DNA of 64,000 nt from Gilliamella sp. wkB112 (GCF_001690685.1 NZ_LZGL01000017.1:496001-560000); one strand, 5' to 3'. Counted from the stretch's first letter, positions 29,199 to 40,100 are shown. Numbers and translations are program-made. Notes: a model not told the origin generated them from the letters alone.

Positions 29199-30215
29199 AT
29201 GAAAATATTAGTAACAGGTGGTTGTGGATACATTGGTAGTCATACTTGTGTACAATTAATTCAGTCTGGTTATACGCCTATAGTCATTGATAATTTATTT
29301 AATAGTAAAGCTTCGGTCTTGGATAGAATACAAGAAATTACCGGGCATTGTGTCGAATTTTATCAAGGAGATGTCTGCGATGAAGAACTATTAGCTAAAA
29401 TATTTGCAGATCATAATATAAAAGCCGTTATCCATTTTGCTGGCTTAAAGGCAGTTGGGGAATCAGTACAAAAACCCCTAGAATATTATGAAAATAATGT
29501 TTACGGTAGCATTGTACTTATGAAAGCAATGCGTGCAGCGAATGTTAAACAATTGGTATTTAGTTCTTCAGCAACCGTTTACGGCGAACTTGCCCCTGTA
29601 CCATATGTTGAAACACTACCTCAAGGCTTGCCAACTAGCCCGTATGGTAAAAGTAAATTAATGGTTGAACAATGTATAATGGATTTAGCCATAGCCGAAC
29701 CTGATTGGTCATTAACATTACTTCGTTACTTTAATCCTGTTGGAGCTCATCCTAGCGGTCTAATGGGAGAAGATCCACTTGGTATTCCTAATAATTTAAT
29801 GCCGTACATTACGCAAGTCGCGATAGGTAAACGAGAGTCTTTAGCTGTATTTGGTAATGATTATCCTACCCCTGACGGCACCTGTGTTCGAGATTTTATT
29901 CATGTAGTTGATTTAGCTGATGGTCATATTGCAGCGCTTAAAGCCGATCAAAATAAAGCTGGTGTTCATATTTATAATTTAGGTTCTGGCATTGGTTACA
30001 GTGTACTGGAGCTAATTAAAGCCTTCGAAAAAGCTTCTGGAAAATTATTAAATTGGCACTTTGCCCCTCGTAGATCAGGTGACTTACCAGCATTTTGGGC
30101 TGATGCAAACAAAGCAGAACGAATATTAGGCTGGAAAACAAAATTAACCCTTGATGATATGGTAAAAGATTCATGGCATTGGCAATCTAAAAACCCTCAA
30201 GGTTATCCGGATTAA
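29199..30215 (+). CDS. galE: UDP-glucose 4-epimerase GalE
   Basis: This 338-residue short-chain dehydrogenase-type enzyme has the NAD motif GGCGYIGSH, the catalytic YGKSK and the RYFNPVGAHPSGLMGEDP segment of bacterial GalE. It interconverts UDP-galactose and UDP-glucose, closing the Leloir pathway. It begins 48 bp after lacY and precedes galT, in the E. coli galETKM order. Confidence 0.96.
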   Translation: MKILVTGGCGYIGSHTCVQLIQSGYTPIVIDNLFNSKASVLDRIQEITGHCVEFYQGDVCDEELLAKIFADHNIKAVIHFAGLKAVGESVQKPLEYYENNVYGSIVLMKAMRAANVKQLVFSSSATVYGELAPVPYVETLPQGLPTSPYGKSKLMVEQCIMDLAIAEPDWSLTLLRYFNPVGAHPSGLMGEDPLGIPNNLMPYITQVAIGKRESLAVFGNDYPTPDGTCVRDFIHVVDLADGHIAALKADQNKAGVHIYNLGSGIGYSVLELIKAFEKASGKLLNWHFAPRRSGDLPAFWADANKAERILGWKTKLTLDDMVKDSWHWQSKNPQGYPD

Positions 30216-30263
30216 TTAATCAATAAATATTTATAAAAAAGCAATTTCACAAAAGAGGCAAAA

Positions 30264-31313
30264 ATGGACATTTTTAATCCTGTTGATCACCCTCATCGCC
30301 GGCTAAACCCATTAACGAATCAGTGGGTATTGGTCTCTCCTCACAGAGCAAAACGCCCATGGCAAGGTCAACAAGAAACATTAAATGAAGAACAGAAACC
30401 AAGCTATGATCCAACCTGTTTTTTGTGTTCAGGAAATCAACGCGTCACTGGCGATATAAATCCCCAATATACTGGTACTTTTGTCTTTACTAATGATTTT
30501 GCTGCATTAATGAAAAATACACCTGAATCACCTAAAAACCAAGATCCTTTGTTTCAAATGCAAAGTGCCAAGGGGACCAGCCGCGTTATATGTTTCTCAC
30601 CAGATCATAGTAAAACATTACCTGAGCTTGATCTACCTGCGATTGAGGCAGTAATTAAAACTTGGATTAATCAACAACTAGAACTAAGTGAACATTACCC
30701 TTGGGTACAAGTATTTGAAAACAAAGGAGCAGTAATGGGATGCTCAAATCCACACCCTCACGGGCAAGTTTGGGCAAATAATTTTATTCCCAATGAAATT
30801 ACGCGAGAAAATTATAACATGCGTAATTATTTTGAAAAAAATCAAAGTAATTTGCTCGTTGATTACGTAGCTAAAGAATTGGTAAATCAAGAACGAATTG
30901 TTGTTGAAACTGAGTATTGGCTTGCCGTGGTACCTTTTTGGGCTATCTGGCCGTTTGAAACTTTATTATTACCCAAAATACATATTCCACGATTAACCGA
31001 ATTAACTAATAAGCAACAGGTTGATTTAGCCATTGCGCTTAAAAAATTAACGAGTCGCTATGATAACTTATTTCATTGTTCTTTCCCCTATTCAATGGGA
31101 TGGCATGGAGCTCCTTTTATTGAAAACACAACCGATTATTGGCAAGTTCACGCTCATTTTTATCCCCCTCTATTACGTTCAGCTACAGTAAAAAAATTTA
31201 TGGTAGGTTATGAAATGTTAGCTGAAGTACAACGAGATTTAACACCAGAACAAGCAGCAGAAAAACTGCGCAATGTAAGTGATATACACTACAAAGAGAA
31301 AAAGGATAAGTAA
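30264..31313 (+). CDS. galT: Galactose-1-phosphate uridylyltransferase GalT
   Basis: This 349-residue HIT-superfamily enzyme has metal cysteines in TCFLCSGN, the catalytic His-Pro-His in [11 protein letters not shown] and the C-terminal zinc/iron ligands in [11 protein letters not shown]. It moves UMP from UDP-glucose to galactose 1-phosphate through a uridylyl-histidine. Its stop is immediately followed by the galK ATG. Confidence 0.96.
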   Translation: MDIFNPVDHPHRRLNPLTNQWVLVSPHRAKRPWQGQQETLNEEQKPSYDPTCFLCSGNQRVTGDINPQYTGTFVFTNDFAALMKNTPESPKNQDPLFQMQSAKGTSRVICFSPDHSKTLPELDLPAIEAVIKTWINQQLELSEHYPWVQVFENKGAVMGCSNPHPHGQVWANNFIPNEITRENYNMRNYFEKNQSNLLVDYVAKELVNQERIVVETEYWLAVVPFWAIWPFETLLLPKIHIPRLTELTNKQQVDLAIALKKLTSRYDNLFHCSFPYSMGWHGAPFIENTTDYWQVHAHFYPPLLRSATVKKFMVGYEMLAEVQRDLTPEQAAEKLRNVSDIHYKEKKDK

Positions 31314-32471
31314 ATGAAAGAATTAATTGAAAAAACATCTCAGTCTTTTGAAAACTACTTCGGTTGTAAACCAGATACAATTGTGCAAGCACCTGGCCGA
31401 GTGAATCTAATTGGGGAACATACCGATTATAATGATGGTTTTGTTTTACCTTGCGCGATTAATTATCAAACGGTGATAACTTGCCGTAAACGGTCAGATA
31501 ATATTTTTCGAATAATTGCAGTCGATTATAATAATCAACAAGATGAATTTTCTTTAGATAATCCTATCGAAAAACACCCTACTTACCAATGGGCTAACTA
31601 TGTCAGAGGAGCTATAAAATATTTAAAAAAATATGCTAATAATATCCATGGTGTTGATTTTGCAATTAGTGGAAATGTTCCTCAAGGGGCAGGATTAAGC
31701 TCATCAGCCTCACTCGAAGTAGCTATCGCCAAAATGTTTCAAGTGCTTTATGACTTACCTCTTAATGGCACTAAATTAGCCTTAATAGGTCAAGAGGCCG
31801 AAAACCAATTTGTTGGTTGTAATTGTGGTATTATGGATCAATTAATATCAGCGCTTGGTCAAGCACAACATGCATTACTTATTGATTGTCGTTCATTAGA
31901 AGCTAAACCTGTTCAAATACCTGAAAATTTTTCTGTTGTCATTATTAATTCCAATATCAAACGCGGTTTAGTTGACAGTGAATATAATACTCGTCGAAAA
32001 CAATGTGAAGCAGCGGCTCAAGCTCTTGGTGTAAAAGCATTACGAGATGCAACAATCTCTGACTTACAAAAGATTAAAGACACCCTTGATCCAATTGTTT
32101 TTAAACGTGCTCATCATGTCATTACTGAAAATGAACGTACACTTAAAGCATCCCAAGCTCTCGCAAAAAAGAATTATAAATTACTTTCTCAACTTATGGA
32201 GGAAAGCCACCAATCAATGCGTGATGATTTTGAAATTACTGTACCTGCAATCGATTATCTAGTTGATATTATTCATAACTTGATTGGTACAGATGGTGGC
32301 GTACGTATGACAGGTGGAGGCTTTGGTGGGTGCGTTGTAGCTTTAGTACCCAAAGATAGAGTTATAGCAGTTAAGACAATCGTCCATGACAATTATTATA
32401 ATAAATTTGGTATTAAAGAAGATTTTTATGTTTGCCAACCTAGCGAAGGAGCCCATGCTTTATGTCTATAG
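31314..32471 (+). CDS. galK: Galactokinase GalK
   Basis: This 385-residue GHMP kinase has the galactokinase signature [19 protein letters not shown], the ATP loop [15 protein letters not shown] and the C-terminal [11 protein letters not shown]. It phosphorylates galactose at C1. It overlaps galM by 10 bases and directly follows galT. Confidence 0.96.
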   Translation: MKELIEKTSQSFENYFGCKPDTIVQAPGRVNLIGEHTDYNDGFVLPCAINYQTVITCRKRSDNIFRIIAVDYNNQQDEFSLDNPIEKHPTYQWANYVRGAIKYLKKYANNIHGVDFAISGNVPQGAGLSSSASLEVAIAKMFQVLYDLPLNGTKLALIGQEAENQFVGCNCGIMDQLISALGQAQHALLIDCRSLEAKPVQIPENFSVVIINSNIKRGLVDSEYNTRRKQCEAAAQALGVKALRDATISDLQKIKDTLDPIVFKRAHHVITENERTLKASQALAKKNYKLLSQLMEESHQSMRDDFEITVPAIDYLVDIIHNLIGTDGGVRMTGGGFGGCVVALVPKDRVIAVKTIVHDNYYNKFGIKEDFYVCQPSEGAHALCL

Positions 32472-33460
32472 TGAAAATAATAACTCTTAATAATAAGCAA
32501 GGTATGAGCATCAAAATATCAAATTGGGGAGCCACTTGGCTTTCTTGTATTTTGCCAGTTGAGGGAAAAAAACGAGAAGTTTTGTTAGGTTGTCAGTCTT
32601 TAGAACAATACAAACAACAAGATGCCTATTTAGGCGCAACAATAGGTCGTTATGCCAATCGTATAGCTAATGCATCAATTAAAATTAATGGCAAACTTCA
32701 TTCATTAATTGCTAACCAAGGCATGCACCAACTACATGGTGGAAAAATAGGTTTTGATAGGCATTTGTGGGATATTCAAAAACAATCCGACCAACAGGTT
32801 ACTTTTATTTTAATCTCTCCTGACGGTGACCAAGGTTTTCCTGGAGAACTTACTACTACAGTAACCTATACTTTAACTGATGATAATCAAGTTACTATTA
32901 CTTTTAATGCTACAACAACTAAATTAACTCCAGTCAATTTGACTAACCATGCCTATTTTAATCTTGATGGAGAAACTGGCAAAGATATTCTTTCTCATAC
33001 TTTACAAATTAATGCTGACTACTATTTACCTGTTGATATTAATGGCATTCCAACCCGTGATTTAACCAGCGTTACCGAACATGATATGGATCTTCGTCAA
33101 CCAAGGCTTTTATCAGACAGACTCTTTGAAAGCTCCGAGCGCCAGTTAGTTGGTGGATATGATCATGCTTATCTTCTGAATAAAACCCAATCTATAGGAG
33201 CACAACTTACTTCTTCCGATAACAAATTGGTTATGGACGTAATTACAACTAAACCAGCTCTACAGATATATACTGGTAATTTTTTACAACATACACCAAA
33301 TAGAAAAAATGGAGAATATAATAACTTTGCAGGAATCGCATTAGAGGCACAATTTCTACCCGATAGCCCTAATCACCCTCAATGGCCACAACCTAGCTGT
33401 TGGTTAGAACCAAATCAAGCTTATCATCATCATACAACTTATCGATTTAGCACAAAATAA
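32462..33460 (+). CDS. galM: Aldose 1-epimerase GalM
   Basis: This 332-residue mutarotase has IGRYANRIA, the substrate histidine in MHQLHGG, the catalytic histidine in [10 protein letters not shown] and [16 protein letters not shown] with the catalytic glutamate. It converts beta-D-galactose to the alpha anomer used by GalK. It is the last gene of the operon. Confidence 0.95.
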   Translation: MSIVKIITLNNKQGMSIKISNWGATWLSCILPVEGKKREVLLGCQSLEQYKQQDAYLGATIGRYANRIANASIKINGKLHSLIANQGMHQLHGGKIGFDRHLWDIQKQSDQQVTFILISPDGDQGFPGELTTTVTYTLTDDNQVTITFNATTTKLTPVNLTNHAYFNLDGETGKDILSHTLQINADYYLPVDINGIPTRDLTSVTEHDMDLRQPRLLSDRLFESSERQLVGGYDHAYLLNKTQSIGAQLTSSDNKLVMDVITTKPALQIYTGNFLQHTPNRKNGEYNNFAGIALEAQFLPDSPNHPQWPQPSCWLEPNQAYHHHTTYRFSTK

Positions 33461-33480
33461 TTAATACTATATTTCCAATA

Positions 33481-33513
33481 ACTATTGATGAGCATATAAA
33501 CCTCATCAATAGT
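33481..33513 (+). terminator. Hairpin ending the lacY-galETKM operon
   Basis: ACTATTGATGAG (33481-33492) and CTCATCAATAGT (33502-33513) form a perfect 12-bp stem with a 9-base loop, 20 bp after galM. There is no strong T-tract. Confidence 0.7.
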
Positions 33514-33681
33514 CACAATAAATTTATAATTTACAATTAAATTTAAACCTTTTGTAAGAACATTTCAGAAGAAACTTACCTTTAAGTATAAAATACAAAT
33601 GTAATTTTAATCAGGTTAAACTAACAATTTTTGCTAAAATTCTGTATGATATAATTATGTTTGCTTATGGATGATTAATAA

Positions 33682-34170
33682 ATGAAAAGCAATATATTAA
33701 CCGCTATTTTTCCAGGAACATTTGATCCTATTACTAATGGGCATATTGATCTCATTTTGCGAGCATCACTACTTTTCCCTAGATTAATTATAGCTATTGC
33801 TGAAAATCCAACTAAAAAAACATTATTTGATTTAGATGAACGGGTCAACTTGGCATCAACTTCAGTTGAACATTTACTCAATGTTGAAGTCATTGGTTTT
33901 AATAACTTAATGGCAGATTTTGCCCAAACTCATAATGCAACTGTCATTGTCCGTGGTGTAAGAACTACCCACGATTTTGAATATGAAAGGCAACTTGCTG
34001 AAATGAATCGTTCTTTAAAGCCTGATTTAGATACCATATTTTTGATGCCATCAATTGCCATGGGCTTTATTTCATCAACCATTGTTAAGGAAGTTGCTTT
34101 CCATGGTGGAGATATTTCAAATTTAGTGCCCAAGCATGTCAAAACAGAATTAATAAGGCGAACGGCTTAA
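33682..34170 (+). CDS. coaD: Phosphopantetheine adenylyltransferase CoaD
   Basis: This 162-residue nucleotidyltransferase has FPGTFDPITNGHIDLI, carrying the T/HxGH motif, and FISSTIVKEVAFHGGDI. It catalyses the penultimate step of coenzyme A synthesis, joining AMP to phosphopantetheine. rlmD starts 14 bp downstream. E. coli coaD instead lies beside waaA. Confidence 0.96.
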   Translation: MKSNILTAIFPGTFDPITNGHIDLILRASLLFPRLIIAIAENPTKKTLFDLDERVNLASTSVEHLLNVEVIGFNNLMADFAQTHNATVIVRGVRTTHDFEYERQLAEMNRSLKPDLDTIFLMPSIAMGFISSTIVKEVAFHGGDISNLVPKHVKTELIRRTA

Positions 34171-34184
34171 ATTTAGTAATTAAT

Positions 34185-35519
34185 ATGGTTAATTTTTACA
34201 CACCTAAAAAAAAGAAAATAGCCCCTCAGCAATTAACTGTAACTATTTCGAGCCTAGATAGCTTTGGGCATGGAGTTACTCATCATAAAGGTAAAACAAT
34301 TTTTGTTAAATCTGCTTTGCCAAATGAGATTGTTGATATTCAATTGACCGAAGATAAGAAAAATTACGCTAAAGCAAAAGTAATTAAATATCATAACAAA
34401 AGTGCAGAACGTATAATTCCTAAGTGTGACTATTATCAAAAATGTGGTGGCTGTGAATTACAACATATTTCATCACATTTACAACAACAGTCAAAATATG
34501 ACGCTCTCATTAAACTGTTACAAAAAGAAAGTGGTGCATTTTTGGAGCCTGTTCTTGCTCACTCACCACAGATCATAGCAGATCAACCATATCATTATCG
34601 CCGACGAGCCCGACTTGCAATTAATATTATTAAGGGCGAATTGTATATTGGTTTTCGCCAAGCCGAATCAAATCAAATAATTAATATTGAACACTGCCCA
34701 GTTTTGGTGCCACAATTAGATAAACTATTGGCTCCATTGCAACATTGTTTACGAAAAATCAAACAGATAAATGCATTAGGACATATTGAATTAATTTATG
34801 TTGATAGCGGAATTATTTTAGTTTTAAGGCACACAAAATCACTCACTGAAACTGATACTAATTTACTAAAACAGTTTGCCCAAAATCACAACTTATCTTT
34901 GTATTTACATGGTGATGATTTAGTACATATTATTGGTAAAACTGAACATTATTACCTCATAAACCATTTAAAATTAACCTTTAGTCCGCTAGATTTTATA
35001 CAAGTAAATAGTAAAATTAATCAGAAAATGATTACTCAAGCACTTGATTGGTTAGATTTAAAATCAACTGATGAAGTTTTAGATTTATTTTGTGGCATGG
35101 GTAATTTTTCATTGCCTATGGCAACATTATGTAAATCCGTTACAGGAATTGAAGGTGTTAACGCACTAGTTGAAAAAGCCAAATTTAATACCATATTAAA
35201 TAGTAGTAACCTTTGTGCTAAATCTAATTTTTTAACTAGCAATTTGGATGATAGTCAGCAATTTTTAAGATGGAGTCAGACAACTTTCAATAAAGTTTTA
35301 TTAGATCCTGCAAGATCTGGAGCTTTAAATGTAATAATTGAAATTGTAAAAATTAAACCATCAAAAATTGTTTATATTTCGTGTAATCCGGCTACGCTAG
35401 CTAGAGATAGTAAACTATTGATCGCTGCTGGGTATCAAATTGCTAAAGTGGCTATTTTAGATATGTTTCCACAAACTAAGCACATTGAATCAATGTTATT
35501 GTTAACCAAATCAGGATAA
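34185..35519 (+). CDS. rlmD: 23S rRNA (uracil-1939-C5)-methyltransferase RlmD
   Basis: This 444-residue protein has an N-terminal TRAM domain (about residues 15-75), iron-sulfur cysteines in CDYYQKCGGCELQH, the SAM motif DLFCGMGNFSLPMA and the catalytic cysteine segment IVYISCNPATLARD. It makes m5U1939 in 23S rRNA. It is followed after 6 bp by relA, the E. coli order. Confidence 0.95.
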   Translation: MVNFYTPKKKKIAPQQLTVTISSLDSFGHGVTHHKGKTIFVKSALPNEIVDIQLTEDKKNYAKAKVIKYHNKSAERIIPKCDYYQKCGGCELQHISSHLQQQSKYDALIKLLQKESGAFLEPVLAHSPQIIADQPYHYRRRARLAINIIKGELYIGFRQAESNQIINIEHCPVLVPQLDKLLAPLQHCLRKIKQINALGHIELIYVDSGIILVLRHTKSLTETDTNLLKQFAQNHNLSLYLHGDDLVHIIGKTEHYYLINHLKLTFSPLDFIQVNSKINQKMITQALDWLDLKSTDEVLDLFCGMGNFSLPMATLCKSVTGIEGVNALVEKAKFNTILNSSNLCAKSNFLTSNLDDSQQFLRWSQTTFNKVLLDPARSGALNVIIEIVKIKPSKIVYISCNPATLARDSKLLIAAGYQIAKVAILDMFPQTKHIESMLLLTKSG

Positions 35520-35525
35520 TTAATT

Positions 35526-37781
35526 ATGGTATCAATTAGGGGCGCGCACCAACACAGTGAAGAGCATTACTCACTTGCTCAATTTGATGTCGAACAATGG
35601 GCAAGGGAAGAATTATTATTAATAAATCCTGATTCTTATAAAAAATTTAAAGATATATGGGATTTCTGTTTTGAGAATAGTGCCGGTGCCCCTGAACAGA
35701 TTCGCTGTTTTGAAAATGCAGTAGAAATGGTTGAGATTTTATCTACCCTTAATATGGATATAAATAGTCTATGTGCTTCATTATTATTCCCGTTTCTAGA
35801 TGCTAAAATTATTCGCCGAGAAGATATCCCTGAAGATTTTGACCGTAAAATTGTCCATATCATTTCTAGTACCATTAGAATGAAAGAAATCCGCCAACTT
35901 CGAGCAATTCGAAATGGTCATGCTACAACTGAACAAATCGATAGTATTCGTCGCATGCTACTAGCAATGGTAAATGATTTTCGTAGTGTAGTGATTAAAT
36001 TAGCAGAACGTATTACTTATCTACGTAGCTTGATGAACGCACCAAAAGAAGAACAAGTTTTAGCGGCAAAGGAGTGTTTTAACATTTACGCTCCGCTAGC
36101 TAATCGTTTAGGGATTGGTCAATTAAAATGGGAATTAGAAGATTTTTGTTTTCGTTATTTACAACCTGATGAATATAGATTTATTGCTGAAAAATTACAT
36201 GAAAAGCGGATAGACCGTGAATTATACATCAATGATTTTGTTGATAATCTTCAAGCAATGATGAATAAAGATCATATCCGTGCTGAAGTTTATGGGCGAC
36301 CTAAGCACATTTATAGTATATGGCGAAAAATGGAACGTAAACATCTACAATTTGAAGAGCTTTACGATATCCGTGCTGTGCGCATTATTTGTGACCGGAT
36401 TGAAGATTGTTATAACGCTTTGGGTATTGTTCATAGTCATTACCAACATATTGCCAAAGAATTTGATGATTATGTGGCAAATCCGAAACCGAATGGTTAT
36501 CAGTCCATTCATACTGTGGTTTATGGACCTCAAAACAAAACTATTGAAATTCAAATTCGAACAGAACAGATGCATAATGATGCAGAGTTAGGTATCGCTG
36601 CTCATTGGAAGTACAAAGAAGGTAGTACCGACAAAATGACTGCTTATGACCAACGAATTTCGTGGTTACGTAAAGTATTAACTTGGCAACAAGAAATGTC
36701 GGAAAGTGGTGAAATTCAAGAAGCTGTGCGCAGCCAAATCTTTGATGACCGTGTTTATGTATTCACACCCAAAGGTGATGTCGTTGACTTACCGGCAGGT
36801 TCGACTCCACTTGATTTTGCTTATCATATTCACAGTGATGTAGGGCACCGCTGTATTGGAGCAAAAGTCGAGGGCCGTATTGTACCTTTTACTTATATTT
36901 TAAAAACTGGCGATCAAGTTGAAGTTATTACTCAAAAACAGCCTAATCCTAGCCGAGATTGGTTAAATCCTAATACTGGATTTGTAAATAGTAGCCGAGC
37001 TCGAGCCAAAATCCAAGCTTGGTTCAAAAAACAAGATAGAGATAAAAATATTGCCGCTGGTGAGCAAATTTTAGTCGGAGAACTTGAGCCATTAAATATT
37101 AGTTTAAAAAGCGTCGAGAAAATTTTAATTAATAAATATAATGCGCATTCATTTGATGAAGTTTTAGCTGGTATTGGCAGTGGGGATGTCAGAATTAACC
37201 AGTTAGTAAACTTCTTAAATGCACAATTCAACAAACCAACTGCTGAAGAAGAAGATGAAGCAGCATTAAAACAAATTACTCAAAAATCAAGTAACCAAAC
37301 CAAAAACACACCTAAAACAAATAACAACAAAAACGATGAAATTATAATTGAAGGTGTGGGTAATTTAATGTATACCATCGCAAATTGTTGCCGCCCTATT
37401 CCTGGTGATCCAATTATAGGGTTTATTACCCAAGGTCGTGGAATCTCTATTCATAGAAGCGATTGTGAACAGTTACAAGAATTAAAAAACCACGCTCCTG
37501 AACGTATTATTAAAGCAATTTGGAGTAGTAAACGTCAAGCAAGTTACACCATGATAACCCGTGTTGTGGCTAACGATCGCAGTGGCTTATTGCGTGACAT
37601 CACTACCATCTTAGCTAACGAAAAAGTTAATGTTTTGGGGTTATCTAGTCGAAGTGATACAAAACAACAATTAGCTACCATAGATATGGATATGGAAATA
37701 TTCGATCAAGACTCGCTAAACCGCGTACTAAATAAGATTAAACAATTACCTGATGTTATTGAAGCTAAACGTCTAGGATAA
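35526..37781 (+). CDS. relA: (p)ppGpp synthetase RelA
   Basis: This 751-residue long RSH protein lacks the active HD hydrolase motif: where SpoT has H-D-x-x-E-D it reads FPFLDAK, so it should only synthesise. The synthetase motif EFDDYVANPKPNGYQSIH is the acidic RelA type. TGS (VYVFTPKGDVVDLPAGSTPLDFAY), zinc-finger/CHC (NCCRPIPGDPIIGF) and ACT (ANDRSGLLRDITTIL) domains follow. It senses uncharged tRNA on stalled ribosomes. The E. coli mazEF-mazG neighbours are absent. Confidence 0.95.
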   Translation: MVSIRGAHQHSEEHYSLAQFDVEQWAREELLLINPDSYKKFKDIWDFCFENSAGAPEQIRCFENAVEMVEILSTLNMDINSLCASLLFPFLDAKIIRREDIPEDFDRKIVHIISSTIRMKEIRQLRAIRNGHATTEQIDSIRRMLLAMVNDFRSVVIKLAERITYLRSLMNAPKEEQVLAAKECFNIYAPLANRLGIGQLKWELEDFCFRYLQPDEYRFIAEKLHEKRIDRELYINDFVDNLQAMMNKDHIRAEVYGRPKHIYSIWRKMERKHLQFEELYDIRAVRIICDRIEDCYNALGIVHSHYQHIAKEFDDYVANPKPNGYQSIHTVVYGPQNKTIEIQIRTEQMHNDAELGIAAHWKYKEGSTDKMTAYDQRISWLRKVLTWQQEMSESGEIQEAVRSQIFDDRVYVFTPKGDVVDLPAGSTPLDFAYHIHSDVGHRCIGAKVEGRIVPFTYILKTGDQVEVITQKQPNPSRDWLNPNTGFVNSSRARAKIQAWFKKQDRDKNIAAGEQILVGELEPLNISLKSVEKILINKYNAHSFDEVLAGIGSGDVRINQLVNFLNAQFNKPTAEEEDEAALKQITQKSSNQTKNTPKTNNNKNDEIIIEGVGNLMYTIANCCRPIPGDPIIGFITQGRGISIHRSDCEQLQELKNHAPERIIKAIWSSKRQASYTMITRVVANDRSGLLRDITTILANEKVNVLGLSSRSDTKQQLATIDMDMEIFDQDSLNRVLNKIKQLPDVIEAKRLG

Positions 37782-37794
37782 ACAGTACTTTTAT

Positions 37795-37815
37795 TTGCCA
37801 CTAAAATAGTGGCAA
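37795..37815. terminator. Hairpin between convergent relA and folA
   Basis: TTGCCACT (37795-37802), loop AAAAT, AGTGGCAA (37808-37815). It could end both relA and folA transcripts. A T-rich stretch lies on its left side, which serves the minus-strand folA. Confidence 0.7.
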
Positions 37816-37827
37816 GATCAATCACGT

Positions 37828-38322
37828 TCATTTTCTCTGTAAAATTTGGAACTGATAAGGATAAGGATTTTTATCATCAGACCGATGATCCTCTTGATGA
37901 ACCACTTGCCATTGTTCGGGAAAATAATTGGGGAAATATGTATCCCCTGGTAAATCTGCATCTATATGTGTTAAATACAGACGATTTACTTTTGGTAACA
38001 CCTGATTATAAATATTACCACCACCGATAATAAAGGTTTCATCGGTATTTTGCTTATTAGCCAATTGTATGGCTGCATCAATCGAACGTACCCAACTAAG
38101 ATTTGGTAAAGGAAGCATGCCGTCTCTACCACTAATAACAATATTATGCCGATTTGGCAAAGGTCTTCCTATAGATTCAAAAGTTTTTCGTCCCATAATC
38201 ACTGGTTTATTAAGTGTATTTTTTTTAAACCAAGCTAAATCAGCTGGTAAATGCCATGGCATTTGGTTATTTAAGCCAATTACCTGATTATGCGCCATTG
38301 CCACAATAATACTTAATGTCAT
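37828..38322 (-). CDS. folA: Dihydrofolate reductase FolA
   Basis: This 164-residue enzyme begins MTLSIIVAMAHNQVIGLNNQMPWHLPADL, which holds the Trp and Asp of the active site, and continues with KPVIMGRKTFESIGRPLPNR, the NADPH-binding segment. It reduces dihydrofolate to tetrahydrofolate. The next gene upstream on the minus strand ends 10 bp before its start. Confidence 0.96.
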   Translation of the reverse strand: MTLSIIVAMAHNQVIGLNNQMPWHLPADLAWFKKNTLNKPVIMGRKTFESIGRPLPNRHNIVISGRDGMLPLPNLSWVRSIDAAIQLANKQNTDETFIIGGGNIYNQVLPKVNRLYLTHIDADLPGDTYFPNYFPEQWQVVHQEDHRSDDKNPYPYQFQILQRK

Positions 38323-38332
38323 TTTATTTCCT

Positions 38333-39397
38333 TTACACGTAACCTAAAGATTTAATTCGTTGTTGTACATGTTTTGGGAACACAGTTTTTGCCCATAGCC
38401 GTTCACTTAAAGAAAGTAACGATTCATTTCGGCCAGAAACAATCCAATTAGCTAATTCCGTTGCTACGTCAGGATAAATTACTGGCTCAGGGGAAGGTAA
38501 ATTAATCCAGTACTTAAGTTTAATAGTATTTAAATTTTCCATGACCGTTGCCAACTCCAAAGTTTCCAAGCACTGCGCATTATAAACCTGTTCAAATTGC
38601 CCAGAAACTGGTTTAGTAAGGATCTTTTTACCTAACACCAAAGCTTCTGAGATTAAAGCAAAACCAGTATTAGAAATAATACCAGAACAATTAATTAAAG
38701 CTTTGGTAAAATTATCACGCCCAAGTGGTTGTAAAATTATATTACTATGTTGTGATGCTTGCTTCACCTCTGGATGAAAACAAACAAACTTATAATTTGC
38801 AAAATTTTTTAATAATGCAGTAATTTCATCTAATCCTTCAAATGGCAAATAAACCACAATATTTCCATCTTCTTTGGGTGGTATTTGAAAAGAATCGATC
38901 ATCGGTGGTATTAATTTATGTCCAAAATGGAACCAATGTAGACCAATTGGTTGGGTAACCGGAGCATAATATTTCATAATAACATTAGCAATCATGCCAT
39001 ACTCTTTAGGTTTCAAGTATTGGCAAACCGCTTGATTACTAATGCCTAAACAGTCACGATGCTGATAATGGGCTGCCCACGCACTAACTGGTTCAAAATC
39101 ACTGATAATGCAATCATATTTAGATAAATCAAGATCTCTAACATCTTTAATTAATCTAAATGCTCGAATACGTTGAACAGTTTTACGAAAATTGATTTTT
39201 CCATTCAATGTCGCAAAAGTAACTCCTCGGAAGGTTTTATAATTACCAAAAGCTTCCATATCAAAATAATCTTTGGGGTCGCGACCACTAAAAATATAAT
39301 CAATATCAGCACCTACCTTAGTAAAGGCTTTGGCTAAGGTTCTACATCGACTTATATGACCATTTCCGGTACCTTGTACACCAAAAAGAATTTTCAT
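38333..39397 (-). CDS. MJ1255-type GT-B glycosyltransferase
   Basis: This 354-residue protein begins MKILFGVQGTGNGHISRCRTLA, the glycine-rich start of GT28/MurG-like enzymes. SNTGFALISEALVLGKKILTKPVSGQFEQ is the C-terminal nucleotide-sugar-binding part. It resembles the MJ1255/VC2487 family of uncharacterised glycosyltransferases. No signal peptide or membrane helix is evident. It may be co-transcribed with folA (10-bp gap). Donor and acceptor are unknown. Confidence 0.75.
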   Translation of the reverse strand: MKILFGVQGTGNGHISRCRTLAKAFTKVGADIDYIFSGRDPKDYFDMEAFGNYKTFRGVTFATLNGKINFRKTVQRIRAFRLIKDVRDLDLSKYDCIISDFEPVSAWAAHYQHRDCLGISNQAVCQYLKPKEYGMIANVIMKYYAPVTQPIGLHWFHFGHKLIPPMIDSFQIPPKEDGNIVVYLPFEGLDEITALLKNFANYKFVCFHPEVKQASQHSNIILQPLGRDNFTKALINCSGIISNTGFALISEALVLGKKILTKPVSGQFEQVYNAQCLETLELATVMENLNTIKLKYWINLPSPEPVIYPDVATELANWIVSGRNESLLSLSERLWAKTVFPKHVQQRIKSLGYV

Positions 39398-39715
39398 ATC
39401 ATTATTATTAGTAAATTGAAGATATGTAAATATAATAGCAGAACACCTTATATTTATGATACTTATTTTGATAAGAAAGCATCGATTGTTATTTTAAGTT
39501 ATATAAATTATCCACCATCATTATTAATCATTTAAAACTAAATAATTTTTATATACGCTAACTAATAATATTAAATTAATTAATGAAATTAATATTTGCG
39601 CATAGAAGATGCGGTAAAGATTGGAACTATTTTATACTTTTAATTCAGCACACAAAGTACTATTGATTTAATAATTGTTTTTCATTTTGGCAAAAAATGC
39701 TAACATAATACTATT
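39398..39715. other. 318-bp AT-rich divergent promoter region
   Basis: No gene is supported. It separates the minus-strand glycosyltransferase from secM. A -10-like CATAAT lies about ten bases before the secM ATG, which would give a very short leader. Nothing else stands out. Confidence 0.5.
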
Positions 39716-40060
39716 ATGATCGTGATAGATTATTGGCAAAAACTCAGTAAACGTTTTATTATCAAAACAGCATTATCGCACTTATTATTAGGTGTGATTG
39801 CTACTGGCTTTAGTTTATGTCCTCAAGAAGGTCTGCCGACAGAAACAGCTGTACCTCAAGTTGGAATTATTGCAATTACAGCAATAGTGCAAGAACACCA
39901 ACCAGCTATAACTACACAATCACAAACACTATCTAGACTACAAAAGCAGTATGTCAAAGTACAAGTTATATCACTGAATTATAGCGATATATCACCAAGT
40001 AAAGTCATTAGACTATCACCTTATAATGGTATAAGAGCTGGTCCTCAAACTATCGCCTAA
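39716..40060 (+). CDS. secM: Shortened SecM-type secretion monitor
   Basis: This 114-residue protein sits upstream of secA. Its N-terminus (YWQKLSKRFI, then SHLLLGVIATGFS) resembles the E. coli SecM export signal. Its C-terminus is GIRAGP at residues 105-110 followed by QTIA, the same position as GIRAGP-QRLT at the end of E. coli SecM (170 residues). In E. coli this peptide stalls the ribosome at the proline codon unless the chain is pulled by SecA, opening the secA start site. The E. coli Trp155 and Phe150 equivalents are not present: the preceding residues are VIRLSPYN. The middle region is about 55 residues shorter. Confidence 0.85.
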   Translation: MIVIDYWQKLSKRFIIKTALSHLLLGVIATGFSLCPQEGLPTETAVPQVGIIAITAIVQEHQPAITTQSQTLSRLQKQYVKVQVISLNYSDISPSKVIRLSPYNGIRAGPQTIA

Positions 40061-40100
40061 TGTGCGTAGCGTTTAATTAAATTAATTTGTCCTATAAGGT

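Noticed and set aside
37809-38030. Plus-strand frame opposite folA
   Set aside because: It is antisense to a clear dihydrofolate reductase gene and has no protein-like motifs.
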